A stretch of 64,000 bases of DNA, taken from assembly GCF_023243115.1 (NCBI RefSeq), contig NZ_CP085081.1, forward strand, positions 4,051,001-4,115,000. Direction: 5' to 3'. Positions 18,517 through 27,479 of the stretch are shown here, one piece after another. Position 1 is the first letter of the stretch. Each line of letters starts with the position of its first letter. Made by a program: the position numbers and the translations under genes. Under the pieces are notes generated by a model. It made no database searches. It was given only the letters and a program-made list of their open reading frames with translations, and was not told the DNA's origin. Origin of the DNA: Sediminicoccus sp. KRV36 (GTDB taxonomy: Bacteria > Pseudomonadota > Alphaproteobacteria > Acetobacterales > Acetobacteraceae).

Positions 18517-19857
18517 CTACGCCTGATCACCGAACACCCGGGCGAAGATCGTCTCCACATGCCGGAAATCCAGCCGCGGATCCATGACACCCGCGAGCGT
18601 CGCTGCATCCATGACCGCCGCCACTTCCGGCCGCGCCAGGAGATTTTCGGAGAAGCTCTTCACATCCGCCTGGCCGAGCTTCAGCCAGGTTGCCATCGCG
18701 GCCTGCTGCACGGCGGCGTAGGAATCCTCGCGCGAGAGGCCGGCCTGGGTGAGTGCCAGCAGCACCTTCTGGCTGTGCACCACGCCGCCCAGCCCTTCCA
18801 GGTTCTCCGTCATCCGCACCGGATAGACCGTCAGCTTCTCCATCATGCCAGCGAGGCGCATCAGCGCGAAATCCAGCGCGATGGTGGCATCGGGCGCGAT
18901 CACGCGCTCCACGCTGGAATGGCTGATGTCGCGCTCATGCCACAGGGTGATGTTCTCCAGCGCCGGCATCGCGTAGCCGCGCACGAGGCGGGCGAGGCCG
19001 GTCAGGTTCTCGCTCAGCACCGGGTTGCGCTTGTGCGGCATGGAGCTGCTGCCCTTCTGCCCGGCATGGAAGAATTCCTCCGCCTCGCGCACTTCCGAGC
19101 GTTGCAGGTGCCGCACCTCGGTCGCCAGCCGCTCCACGCCGCCCGCCACCACGGCGAGGGTGGCGAAGAAGGCCGCATGCCGGTCGCGCGGGATGACCTG
19201 CGTGCTCACCGACTCCACTTCGAGGCCCAGATGCCGGGCCACATGCGCCTCCACCCGCGGGTCCACGCTGGCAAAGGTGCCGACCGGGCCGGAGAGCGCG
19301 CAGGTCGCGACTTCCGCCCGCGCCGCGCGCAGCCGCGTCAGGTTGCGGGCGAATTCGGCATAGTGGCCGGCGAGCTTCAGGCCAAAGCTGGTCGGTTCGG
19401 CATGGATGCCGTGGCTGCGCCCGATGGTGGGGGTAAATTTGTGCTCCAGGGCCCGCATTCGCAACGCGGCCATGACGGCTTCGACATCCGCAATGAGCAA
19501 ATCTGCCGCCCGTGTCATCTGCACGGCGAGGCAGGTGTCCAGCACGTCACTGCTGGTCAGGCCCTGGTGCAGGTAGCGCGCATCCTCGCCAATCCCCTCC
19601 CCCAGCCAGGTGAGAAAGGCGATCACATCATGCCGCGTGACGCGTTCGATCTCGTCAATCCGATCCACATCGGCGCTTCCCATCGCGGCCACGCGCGGCG
19701 CGCCGCCCTGGCGGATGGAAATGGCCGCAGCGGCAGGGATGGTGCCGATTTCGGCCATGGCGTCGGCCGCCAGCGCCTCGATCTCGAACCAGATGCGATA
19801 GCGCGTCTCGGGGGACCAGATTTCGGCCATGGCGGGGCGGGAATAACGGGGGACCAT
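18517..19857 (-). CDS. purB: Adenylosuccinate lyase
   Basis: Catalyses two steps of purine synthesis: release of fumarate from SAICAR and from adenylosuccinate. It has 446 residues, with N-terminal RYSRPAMAEIWSPETRYRIWFEIE typical of the shorter bacterial type. HDVIAFL, the catalytic-region TSSDVLDT, GRSHGIHAEPTSFG and the fumarase/lyase signature GSSSMPHKRNP are all present. A second lyase-superfamily member, argH, is at 36117. It is a single gene rather than part of a purine operon here. Confidence 0.97.
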   Translation of the reverse strand: MVPRYSRPAMAEIWSPETRYRIWFEIEALAADAMAEIGTIPAAAAISIRQGGAPRVAAMGSADVDRIDEIERVTRHDVIAFLTWLGEGIGEDARYLHQGLTSSDVLDTCLAVQMTRAADLLIADVEAVMAALRMRALEHKFTPTIGRSHGIHAEPTSFGLKLAGHYAEFARNLTRLRAARAEVATCALSGPVGTFASVDPRVEAHVARHLGLEVESVSTQVIPRDRHAAFFATLAVVAGGVERLATEVRHLQRSEVREAEEFFHAGQKGSSSMPHKRNPVLSENLTGLARLVRGYAMPALENITLWHERDISHSSVERVIAPDATIALDFALMRLAGMMEKLTVYPVRMTENLEGLGGVVHSQKVLLALTQAGLSREDSYAAVQQAAMATWLKLGQADVKSFSENLLARPEVAAVMDAATLAGVMDPRLDFRHVETIFARVFGDQA

Positions 19858-20006
19858 CGGAGCCTCTCAACAACGCGTGGCGGTGGTTTGGCGCGTTACG
19901 CAAATCCGGACAAGCGGGCTTGGCGCGGGGCGCTTCCTCTGCCAAAGGGAGGGGGCATCCAAGGAAATGCTTGGGTTACAAATATGTCAGTTTGAAGGGC
20001 TCCCAC

Positions 20007-20783
20007 ATGCCGGATTGGTTCGTACCGCTCATGCAGGTCCTGATGATTGATATTGTCCTCGCCGGGGACAATGCGATCGTCGTGGGCATGGCCGCCGCCG
20101 GACTTCCGCCTGAACAGCGCCGCAAGGCCGTCCTGTGGGGCATTGCCGCCGCGACGGTGATGCGCATCGCCTTCGCCAGCATCACCGTCCAGTTGCTCGC
20201 CGTCACCGGCATCACCCTGGCGGGCGGCGTGCTGCTCGCCTGGGTCTGCTGGAAGATGTACCGGGAATTGCGCGATGGCGGCGGCGGCCACGAGCATGTG
20301 GGCGACGGCATCGGCGATGAGACGACCAACCCCGACGGCTCGCCGCGCAAGACCATGCGCCAGGCCATCACGCAGATCCTGATCGCCGATATTTCAATGA
20401 GCCTGGACAATGTGCTGGCCGTGGCGGGAGCCGCCAAGGACCATCCCTATGTCCTGATCATCGGCCTCGCCATCTCCGTCGTGCTGATGGGTGTGGCCGC
20501 GACGCTGATCGCCAATCTGCTGAACAAGCATCGCTGGATCGCCTGGGTCGGCCTGCTGGTCATCGTCTATGTCGCGGGCGACATGATCTGGTCCGGCACG
20601 CATGAAGTGGCCGACCGGGTTCCGGAATCCTATGCCTTCCTGCTGCTGCCGCTCGGCTACCTGGCGCTGCCGGGCGTCTTCCCGGCCTGGATCTGGGCGG
20701 GGGCGACGGTGATGCAGGTGGCCTTGCTGGCAGCCCTCTGCGCGCTGATCGTCGAAGCGGTGCTGCGCGCCCGTCGCCGATAA
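20007..20783 (+). CDS. TerC family integral membrane protein (YjbE type), paralogue 1
   Basis: 258 residues from ATG 20007. Seven or so membrane segments contain the duplicated acidic motifs of the family: DIVLAGDNAIVVGMAAAGLP near the start and DISMSLDNVLAVAGAA in the middle, with Asp residues inside the membrane. A charged, Gly/His-containing loop (about residues 85-115) separates the halves. TerC/Alx relatives export Mn2+ or protect newly secreted metalloproteins. A second copy follows at 21121. No yybP-ykoY (Mn2+) riboswitch could be recognised upstream. Confidence 0.9.
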   Translation: MPDWFVPLMQVLMIDIVLAGDNAIVVGMAAAGLPPEQRRKAVLWGIAAATVMRIAFASITVQLLAVTGITLAGGVLLAWVCWKMYRELRDGGGGHEHVGDGIGDETTNPDGSPRKTMRQAITQILIADISMSLDNVLAVAGAAKDHPYVLIIGLAISVVLMGVAATLIANLLNKHRWIAWVGLLVIVYVAGDMIWSGTHEVADRVPESYAFLLLPLGYLALPGVFPAWIWAGATVMQVALLAALCALIVEAVLRARRR

Positions 20784-21120
20784 CACCGAGCGGCCTGGCC
20801 GGGGGCACCCTCGGCCCCAACAAGGCGCCGGAAACGGCCCGCCCTGGCGCAGCGTGGAGAATGATTCACGGCGCCAGCCACGGCGCGCCGGCCGAGGCAG
20901 GCCGCCAGTCTGCGGAATGTTTCGCCATCATCGCGGGCGCGGCGGGGCAAAAGCCCCTGCGCAAGCCCCAGGGCGGTTGATGCCGGGCCCGGCCGAAGGC
21001 GGTGCGCCGCAACGCCCCTGGGGCGCCGGCGGCGGATTTTCCACATGACCGTTCGGTAAAGACAGCCGCTGGCAGGGCGTTTAGCTTCCCGCGCATCCGA
21101 GTTGAGGAAAGCACAAGAAA
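20784..21120. other. Gap between the two TerC genes, no supported gene
   Basis: 337 bases. A rightward 64-codon frame (20854-21048) and leftward frames are open, but have no ribosome-binding site and no family signature. Small self-complementary stretches are visible, for example GGGGC-AAAA-GCCCC near 20950 and a longer imperfect pairing of GCCCCAGGGCG with CGCCCCTGGGGC. Their presence in front of a membrane-protein gene leaves room for an untranslated regulatory leader, but no known RNA family fits. Confidence 0.4.
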
Positions 21121-21798
21121 ATGGACTTCGCCACCTTCGCCGAAAGCTGGAACTGGGTGATCCTCACCGAGATCCTCGGCGTGAACCTGATCCTCTCCGG
21201 CGACAATGCGGTGCTCATCGCCCTCGCCGCCGCCGGCCTGCCGGCCGAGCAACGCTCCAAGGCCATCCTCTTCGGCATGGTGCTGGCCGTGGTGCTGCGC
21301 ATCGTGCTCAGCCTCGCCGCCGTTTATCTGCTGGCCATTCCGGGGATCATGCTGGCGGGCGGCCTCGTGCTGCTCTGGATCGCGTATACCTTCTTCAAGG
21401 AGCTGCGCCAGAAGGACAAGGACGAGGCCAGCGGCCATCACGCCGATGCCGCGCCCAAGACCATGGCCGTGGCCCTGCGCCAGATCGTCATCGCCGATGT
21501 CTCCATGAGCCTCGACAATGTGCTGGCCGTGGCGGGTGCCGCGCATGGCAACACGCCCATGCTGATCATCGGCCTCGTCATCTCCATCCTGCTGATGGGC
21601 GTCGCGGCCACGCTGATCGCCCGCCTGCTGGAGAGCTACCCGATCGTCGCCTATATCGGCGTAGCCCTCATCGTCTACATCGGCATCGAGATGGTCTATG
21701 AAGATGTGCATCGCTTCATGAGCGGCGGCAGCGCCCATGGCGAATACCGCGAATTGCCCGAACCACTGATGATGCCCCCCCTGGTGCGAGTGACTTGA
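21121..21798 (+). CDS. TerC family integral membrane protein (YjbE type), paralogue 2
   Basis: 225 residues. The same two motifs as the neighbour occur: NLILSGDNAVLIALAAAGLP and DVSMSLDNVLAVAGAA. The inter-half loop is shorter and rich in Lys, Asp and His. GAGGAAAG is upstream of the ATG. The C-terminal tail after the last membrane segment carries SGGSAHGEYRELPEP. Side-by-side paralogues suggest a gene duplication with divergence in the cytoplasmic loop and C-terminus. The stop overlaps the next start (TGATG). Confidence 0.9.
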   Translation: MDFATFAESWNWVILTEILGVNLILSGDNAVLIALAAAGLPAEQRSKAILFGMVLAVVLRIVLSLAAVYLLAIPGIMLAGGLVLLWIAYTFFKELRQKDKDEASGHHADAAPKTMAVALRQIVIADVSMSLDNVLAVAGAAHGNTPMLIIGLVISILLMGVAATLIARLLESYPIVAYIGVALIVYIGIEMVYEDVHRFMSGGSAHGEYRELPEPLMMPPLVRVT

Positions 21799-22382
21799 TG
21801 CGGCATTTCTCCCTCATCCTCCTGGCTGGTCTTGCGGCCTGCGCGACCGAAGGCGGCGATCAGGCCGGCGGCGCCGGCGCCGTGCCCGTGGTTTCGGCCC
21901 CGGCCTTGCTCGCGCAGCGCCTGCCCGCCCAGGCTGGCAGTTTCCAGCGCGGCGCCACAGCGCCGATCGACCAGCCGCTTCCCGGTGTGGAGGTGGCCTA
22001 TGCCACGCCCGGGCGCTCGGCCGCGGGCTTCGTGCAGGTGGTGCGCCCCCCCGCCGTGGCACCGCCCGATGGGCCGGGCAGCCTGGTCGTGCAGGATGAG
22101 TACCAGCGGGTGATCGCCGCGGCGCAGCGCGGCTCGGGCCCGCATCGCCGGCTGCGCCTGGTCCGCGAAAGTGACCAGCCGCCCGGCGCGCCGCTGTTTC
22201 GCTGCGCCGACCTGGAAGGCGCCTATGGCCGCACGGCGGTGACCAGCACCACCTGTGTGGGTGCGGCGGGCGGGCAATTGCTGCGGCTGCGGGTTTCCAT
22301 GCCGCGGCGCGATCCGCCAGCGGCCGATCCGCGCGCCTTCATTCGCGACATCACCGAAGCCCTGCGCCGCGGCGGGGGCTGA
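21798..22382 (+). CDS. Hypothetical lipoprotein
   Basis: 194 residues beginning MRHFSLILLAGLAAC, a typical lipoprotein signal with the Cys at residue 15. The mature region is Ala/Pro/Gly-rich to about residue 90, then more globular (VQDEYQRVIAAAQ, RLRLVRESDQPPG, FRCADLEGAYGRTAV), and ends with FIRDITEALRR. Besides the lipidated Cys it has two Cys, one in FRCADLEGA and one in TTCVGAA. It is coupled to terC by TGATG. No family was recognised; it may be an envelope partner of the TerC protein, by position only. Confidence 0.7.
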   Translation: MRHFSLILLAGLAACATEGGDQAGGAGAVPVVSAPALLAQRLPAQAGSFQRGATAPIDQPLPGVEVAYATPGRSAAGFVQVVRPPAVAPPDGPGSLVVQDEYQRVIAAAQRGSGPHRRLRLVRESDQPPGAPLFRCADLEGAYGRTAVTSTTCVGAAGGQLLRLRVSMPRRDPPAADPRAFIRDITEALRRGGG

Positions 22383-22397
22383 AAGCCACCCCCTCGG

Positions 22398-23333
22398 CTA
22401 CCAGCTGCGAATACGCTCATAGAGCGGCTTAAGCAGGAAGGGGCTAAGAAACAGTGGAAACTGGCAGAGCACGCAGAACAGCAGGATCCCCGGATCCGTC
22501 GCCTCCGGCAGCACCGCCAGATAGAGCGCCATATTGCGGTTGCCGGCCAGCAGTCCGGCCGAGAGTGCCAGCCGCTGCCCGAACCCCGCGAAAGCGAGTG
22601 CCGTCGCCGCATTCATGGCCAGCGTGCCGCCAAAGGCCATGGCGACGCCGGTCAGGATGAAGCCGGGCTCCGCCAGCATGCGCGCCAGCACGCCATCCAT
22701 CACGCCGAAGCCATAGAACACCACCAGCAGCACCACCGCCCCATCCACCGCGCGCCCCCAATGCTGGAGTTGCGCCGGGGCCACCACACGGCGGATGCCG
22801 ATGGAAATCACCAGCGGTAGCAGCACCACCAGCCCCAGCCGCAGCATCAGCCCCGTCATGGAAATCGCGAGATCAATGCCCAGCAGCCCCAGCGCCAAGG
22901 GCGGCGCCGTGATCGGGATCAGCAGGATGGAGAGCACCGCCACCACGAAGGCGATCTCGCCATCCAGCCCCACCATTCGGGCAAAAGCCGGTGAGGAGGT
23001 GGCGGCACAGCCCGTCGCCACGATCACCAGCCCATTGGCCAGCGGGCCGGTGATGCCCAGCGCTGTGAGTGCCGCCCAGGCCAGCAAAGGCGTCGCGATC
23101 AGCAGCCAGGCCAGCAATGCGACCACCAGCAGGGGCCGGCGCAGATAGGCCAGCACCTGGGCCGGGTCCACGCGCAGCAGCACCAGCACCATGAGGATGA
23201 AGACCACGGGCGTGATCACGTCCCGGAACAGCGCGGCCAGCGGGGGGATGAACAGCCCCGCGAAGATGCTGCCGGCCAACAGCGCGGCCCCGTGCAGGGC
23301 GGACCATTCCAGGAGGCGGCGCGTCAGGTCCAA
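22398..23333 (-). CDS. BASS-like (bile acid:sodium symporter superfamily) membrane transporter
   Basis: 311 residues with about ten hydrophobic segments. The discontinuous-helix signatures of the superfamily can be seen in LVIVATGCAATSSPAFA and LALSAGLLAGNRNMALYLA; the latter resembles the conserved ALxxGxxNxxL region near the C-terminus. Members import organic anions with Na+. The gene converges on the lipoprotein gene (15 bases apart) and is divergent from uvrD, whose start lies 50 bases away. The substrate is unknown. Confidence 0.8.
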   Translation of the reverse strand: MDLTRRLLEWSALHGAALLAGSIFAGLFIPPLAALFRDVITPVVFILMVLVLLRVDPAQVLAYLRRPLLVVALLAWLLIATPLLAWAALTALGITGPLANGLVIVATGCAATSSPAFARMVGLDGEIAFVVAVLSILLIPITAPPLALGLLGIDLAISMTGLMLRLGLVVLLPLVISIGIRRVVAPAQLQHWGRAVDGAVVLLVVFYGFGVMDGVLARMLAEPGFILTGVAMAFGGTLAMNAATALAFAGFGQRLALSAGLLAGNRNMALYLAVLPEATDPGILLFCVLCQFPLFLSPFLLKPLYERIRSW

Positions 23334-23382
23334 GGGTTCTGCATGGTTGGTGGCGTTCGCCGGATGTTCTATAGCCCTGTGC

Positions 23383-25602
23383 GTGTCCGCACCATCCTCT
23401 CCAGGGGCTGCCCCCCCGCAAGACTACCTCGCCCGGCTGAACCCGGAGCAACGCTCGGCCGTGGAAACGCTGGACGGGCCTTTGCTCGTGCTGGCCGGTG
23501 CGGGCACCGGCAAGACGCGGGTGCTGACCACCCGATTCGCGCATCTGCTGATGACGGGCCGCGCCCAGCCGCACCAGGTGCTCTCCGTCACCTTCACCAA
23601 CAAGGCCGCGCGCGAGATGCGCGAGCGTGTGGGCGCCATCCTGAACCGCCCGGTGGAAGGGCTGTGGCTGGGCACGTTCCACGCGCTCGCCGCGCGCATG
23701 CTGCGCCGCCATGCGGAGCTGGTCGGCCTCACCTCCAGCTTCACCATCCTGGACACGGATGATCAGGCGCGCCTGCTCAAGCAGGTGATGGAAGCGGAAG
23801 GTGTGGACCTCAAGCGCTGGCCGCCCAATGGCCTCATGGGCGTGATCCAGCGCTGGAAGGATCGCGGGCTGACGCCGGACCGCATTCCTGTGGCCGAAAC
23901 CTCCGACTACGCGAATAACCGCGCCGAGAAGCTCTACGCCGCCTACCAGGCGCGGCTGGTGGCGCTGAATGCCTGCGACTTCGGCGACCTGCTGCTGCAC
24001 ATCACCGAAATCCTGCGCACCAATGCCGAAATCCTGGCGAGCTATCATCGCCTGTTCCGCTACATCCTGGTGGATGAGTATCAGGACACCAACCTGGTCC
24101 AATATCTATGGCTGCGGCTGCTCGCCCAGGGCCACAAGAACATCTGCTGCGTCGGCGATGATGACCAGTCCATCTATTCCTGGCGCGGCGCCGAGATCGA
24201 AAACATCCTGCGCTTCGAGCGCGACTTCCCGGGGGCCGTCATCGTGCGGCTGGAGAGCAATTATCGCTCGACGCGCCCCATCCTCGCCGCGGCCGCGGGG
24301 CTGATCGCCCGCAATGAGGGGAGGTTGGGCAAGACCCTGCGCTCCGGCCGCGAGGATGCCTCGGGCGAGCGGGTGCGCGTGGTGTCGCTGTGGGACAGCG
24401 AGGAGGAAGCCCGCATGGTCGGTGGCCGCATCGAGGAAGCGCGGCGTGACGGGCAGAATTTGAGCGAAATCGCCATCCTGGTGCGTGCCGGATTCCAGAC
24501 GCGCTCCTTTGAGGAAAGGCTGATCACCCTCGCCATCCCGTATCGCGTGTTTGGTGGTGCCAAATTCTACGAGCGCGCCGAAATCCGCGACGCCATCGCC
24601 TATTTCCGCGCCCTCTCCCAGCCCAATGATGATCTGGCCTTCGAGCGCATCGTGAACACGCCCAAGCGTGGTTTGGGCGATACCGCCATGGCGGCGCTGC
24701 ACCGCCTGAGCCGTGATGAGAAAATCCCGCTGCGCTTCGCCGCCGAGCGCCTCTGCCAGACCGATGCCATCCGCCCCCGCCCGCGCGCGGCCCTGCGCGA
24801 ATTGCTGGAAGGCCTGAGCCGCTGGAACGCGGCCCTGGAACGCGAGGGCCATGTCGTCGTCGCCGCCCAGGTCCTGGAGGAGAGCGGCTATGTCGAGATG
24901 TGGAAGGCCGACCGCAGCATCGAGGCCGCGGGGCGCCTCGACAACCTCAAGGAATTGCTGCGCGCCATGGGGGATTTCGCGACCCTCGGCGCCTTCCTGG
25001 AACACATCGCCCTGGTCATGGAAAATGACGATAATTCCGAGGGCCAAAAGGTCGGCATCATGACGCTGCACGCCGCCAAGGGCCTGGAATTCGACATGGT
25101 CTTCCTGCCAGGCTGGGAGGAAGGGCTGTTCCCCTCGCAGCGCAGCCTGGATGAGGGCGGCGCCAAGGCGCTCGAAGAAGAACGCCGCCTCGCTTATGTC
25201 GGCATCACCCGCGCCCGCAGGCATTGCACCATCAGCCATGCCGCCAACCGGCGCATCTACGGCAACTGGGTGAACTCCATCCCGTCCCGCTTCCTCGATG
25301 AACTCCCCGAGAGCGAAATCCTGCGCGAGGGCGGCGTGGCTCAGGCAGCCCGCATGCCATCCAGCGTGTTTTCAGCGGGGGCCCCGCTGTCCTCCCAGCG
25401 CCGGCCGCGCGTGATCGAGGCCGGCGCCTGGGAGGTGGATCAAAGGCCCGAACGCGAAAAAGCCTTCGCGCGGGGGACGCGCGTCTTCCACACCAAATTC
25501 GGCTATGGGCGCGTGCTGGATGTGGATGACGACAAGCTGGAAATCGAGTTCGAGAAGGCGGGCGTGAAGCGGGTGTTGGACCGTTTTGTCGAGCCGGCTT
25601 AG
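23383..25602 (+). CDS. uvrD: DNA helicase II (UvrD/PcrA/Rep family)
   Basis: A superfamily 1A 3'-5' helicase for nucleotide-excision and mismatch repair. About 739 residues from GTG 23383; the longer open frame starting at 23191 lies in the divergent transporter gene. Motifs: Q motif LNPEQRSAVE, Walker A AGAGTGKTRVLTTR, SVTFTNKAAREMRERV, DEYQDTNLVQY, GDDDQSIYSWRGAE, VRLESNYRST, MTLHAAKGLEF and the final GITRARR. The C-terminal tail (TKFGYGRVLDVDDDKLEIEFEKAG) is the PcrA/UvrD Tudor-like domain. A TATAGC hexamer 13 bases before the GTG hints at a short or absent leader. Confidence 0.95.
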   Translation: MSAPSSPGAAPPQDYLARLNPEQRSAVETLDGPLLVLAGAGTGKTRVLTTRFAHLLMTGRAQPHQVLSVTFTNKAAREMRERVGAILNRPVEGLWLGTFHALAARMLRRHAELVGLTSSFTILDTDDQARLLKQVMEAEGVDLKRWPPNGLMGVIQRWKDRGLTPDRIPVAETSDYANNRAEKLYAAYQARLVALNACDFGDLLLHITEILRTNAEILASYHRLFRYILVDEYQDTNLVQYLWLRLLAQGHKNICCVGDDDQSIYSWRGAEIENILRFERDFPGAVIVRLESNYRSTRPILAAAAGLIARNEGRLGKTLRSGREDASGERVRVVSLWDSEEEARMVGGRIEEARRDGQNLSEIAILVRAGFQTRSFEERLITLAIPYRVFGGAKFYERAEIRDAIAYFRALSQPNDDLAFERIVNTPKRGLGDTAMAALHRLSRDEKIPLRFAAERLCQTDAIRPRPRAALRELLEGLSRWNAALEREGHVVVAAQVLEESGYVEMWKADRSIEAAGRLDNLKELLRAMGDFATLGAFLEHIALVMENDDNSEGQKVGIMTLHAAKGLEFDMVFLPGWEEGLFPSQRSLDEGGAKALEEERRLAYVGITRARRHCTISHAANRRIYGNWVNSIPSRFLDELPESEILREGGVAQAARMPSSVFSAGAPLSSQRRPRVIEAGAWEVDQRPEREKAFARGTRVFHTKFGYGRVLDVDDDKLEIEFEKAGVKRVLDRFVEPA

Positions 25603-25607
25603 ATCGA

Positions 25608-25653
25608 GGGGCGTTGCCCCCCGAGCCCCCCAGCAGGAAACACAGTTTCCTGC
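25608..25653. repeat. Composite palindromic repeat, copy 3 (uvrD-prmA gap)
   Basis: Module A at 25608-25620 pairs GGGGC with GCCCC around GTT, up to the shared ends. Module B at 25633-25653 pairs GCAGGAAAC with GTTTCCTGC around ACA. An outer GATCGA/TCGATC pair (25602 and 25658) encloses both. The order is A then B, as in the ruvA-ruvB gap. Confidence 0.78.
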
Positions 25654-25674
25654 ACCTTCGATCCAAAGAGTCTC

Positions 25675-26559
25675 ATGAAGAAACATCCCGCGCAGCTCGA
25701 AACCTTGGTGCTGGACCAGCTGCCCGAGGACGCAGTCCCCTCCTATGAGGCAGCACTGCTGGCCGTCAGCGCCACCATCTCGCTGTTTCACGACGAAGCG
25801 ACCGACCATTGGCGCATCGAAGCCGTGCGCGACACGCTGGCCGACCAGGATGCGCTGCACGCCGCCCTGGCCCTGGCCGCCGGCCTGACGGGCCATGAAG
25901 CGCCGCTGACCCGCAGCCTGACGGAGTCCGATGGCTGGCTGGCGCGCACCGTGGAAGCCTTCCCCGAACAGGAAATCGGCCGCCGCTTCCTGATCCGCCC
26001 CACCCATGTCGCACCCCGCCACACCTATGGCCGCATCGCCCTCACCCTGGATGCGGGGCTGGCTTTCGGCTCGGGCGAACATGCCTCCACCCAGGGCTGC
26101 CTGATGGCGCTGGAGCGCGTGGCGCGGCGACCATTGCGCGTGCTGGATGTCGGCTCGGGCAGCGGCATCCTGGCGATGGGAGCGGCGAAGCTGTTCCATG
26201 TGAAGGCGCTGGCAACCGATATTGACCCCTGGTCCGTCCGCGTCGCCGAGGAAAACGCGAAGATGAACGGGCTGAAGCCGCGGCTGCGCGCCATCCTCGC
26301 CACTGGCTACAACCACCGCGCCATCACGCGCGGCGCGCCCTATGACCTGATCTTCGCCAATATCCTGGCCCGGCCCCTATGTGCGATGGCCTGTGACCTC
26401 GCGGCGCATCTGAAGCCGGGCGGCACGGCCATCCTGGCGGGGCTGCTGGGCAAGCAGGTGCGCATGGTGCTGGCCGCGCATCAGCGCGCGGGGCTGGTGC
26501 TGGAACGCCGGATCAGCCTGGATCCCTGGGCGACGCTGGTGCTGCGCAAGCGGGGGTGA
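25675..26559 (+). CDS. prmA: Ribosomal protein L11 methyltransferase
   Basis: An SAM-dependent enzyme that trimethylates L11. 294 residues with an N-terminal substrate-recognition domain (about 1-110) and a Rossmann domain. The PrmA hallmark FGSGEHASTQGC precedes motif I VLDVGSGSGILAMGA, then ATDIDPWSVRVAEENAKMN and the catalytic-loop phrase DLIFANILARPL. The end GTAILAGLL ... LDPWATLVLRK is also typical. It lies downstream of uvrD after a palindromic repeat, and the next gene is foreign-looking. Confidence 0.95.
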   Translation: MKKHPAQLETLVLDQLPEDAVPSYEAALLAVSATISLFHDEATDHWRIEAVRDTLADQDALHAALALAAGLTGHEAPLTRSLTESDGWLARTVEAFPEQEIGRRFLIRPTHVAPRHTYGRIALTLDAGLAFGSGEHASTQGCLMALERVARRPLRVLDVGSGSGILAMGAAKLFHVKALATDIDPWSVRVAEENAKMNGLKPRLRAILATGYNHRAITRGAPYDLIFANILARPLCAMACDLAAHLKPGGTAILAGLLGKQVRMVLAAHQRAGLVLERRISLDPWATLVLRKRG

Positions 26560-26639
26560 GCGCCTCCTGCATATTCACGTTATCTTCCCTTAACGCACGC
26601 ATCGGCATATCATGAAAATGATGGCAGGCGGATTCATCG

Positions 26640-27431
26640 ATGTCGACCAACTTGGCGCGTTACGAAGCGGATCTCGCTCGGCTAGTGGAAGAGGGGCAAT
26701 CCTTGCTAGCCGCAATGCAATACGAGGTTGCCAAAGCGGAGGCCACCAAGCATATTCAAGAGTTATTAGGCGATAAAGCCGATAACTATATTTCAAAATT
26801 GCCAAAATTCAATTCGACCTATCAGGGTTGGTATTCTGAAGCACGCTCTGTTGTGCGGCAACTCATACCTGACCGTCTGGCGGATTTTACGAAAAACTAC
26901 GAGACGCCACAAAACAGAAAAACCTTAGGATGGGAAAATTATACAATAGAAGATTACTTGCATGGCTTGCGAATGCCGGGCGGAGTATCGCGTGAAGCAG
27001 CCTTAACTCGAATGGAGCAACAATTAAATATAGTCGCATCGGCTAAGCAGCGCTTCAAAAGTTCACTGTTCGATATTCAACAACTCGCAATGGCTGATTT
27101 ATTTGACAGTGAGATAGAATCAGCCAAGGCTCTGTCAAAGAAAAAATTCCTCCGGGCAGCTGGAGCTGTCGCAGGGGTCGTATTGGAAAAGCATTTGGCA
27201 CAAATCTGCAGAAATCATAATGTGTTAATTTCCAAGAAAAACCTGACGATCGCTGATCTCAATGACGCGTTGCGTACTGTAGATGTAATTGACATACCGC
27301 GATGGAGGGCAACGCAACATCTTGCGGATCTACGAAATCTCTGTGACCATAATAAATCTAAAGAGCCCACAGTGGAGCAGGTTGAAGAGCTAGTTGAGGG
27401 TGTGGCGAAAGTGTTAAAAACACTGTTCTAA
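26640..27431 (+). CDS. AT-rich hypothetical protein with a C-terminal HEPN-like motif
   Basis: 263 residues, with base and codon use visibly AT-richer than all neighbours (frequent AAA, AAT, TTA and ATA codons), a sign of transfer. The N-terminal part is helical and charged (residues 1-110, with YISKLPKFNSTYQGWYSEARSVV). The C-terminal third reads KKKFLRAAGAVAGVVLEKHL ... LADLRNLCDHNKSKEPTVEQVEELVEGV. The R232-x4-H237 pair in RNLCDH fits the R-x4-6-H catalytic motif of HEPN RNases, and the helix pattern around it resembles DUF4145-type HEPN proteins. No signal peptide or membrane segment. No partner gene is adjacent. HEPN proteins often act in phage defence or as toxins; that role here is inference. 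Confidence 0.7.
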   Translation: MSTNLARYEADLARLVEEGQSLLAAMQYEVAKAEATKHIQELLGDKADNYISKLPKFNSTYQGWYSEARSVVRQLIPDRLADFTKNYETPQNRKTLGWENYTIEDYLHGLRMPGGVSREAALTRMEQQLNIVASAKQRFKSSLFDIQQLAMADLFDSEIESAKALSKKKFLRAAGAVAGVVLEKHLAQICRNHNVLISKKNLTIADLNDALRTVDVIDIPRWRATQHLADLRNLCDHNKSKEPTVEQVEELVEGVAKVLKTLF

Positions 27432-27479
27432 GTATCTTATATTAGCGATGTCGGGTCTTTGGGCGGAAAGGATGTCCTA

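Noticed and set aside
19858..20006. yybP-ykoY (Mn2+) riboswitch in front of the first TerC gene
   Set aside because: The expected conserved loop sequences could not be found in this leader or in the gap before the second TerC gene.
26570..26596. CtrA box upstream of the HEPN-like gene
   Set aside because: TTAT and TTAAC occur with a six-base gap instead of seven, and the first half is imperfect, so it is probably chance in an AT-rich stretch.
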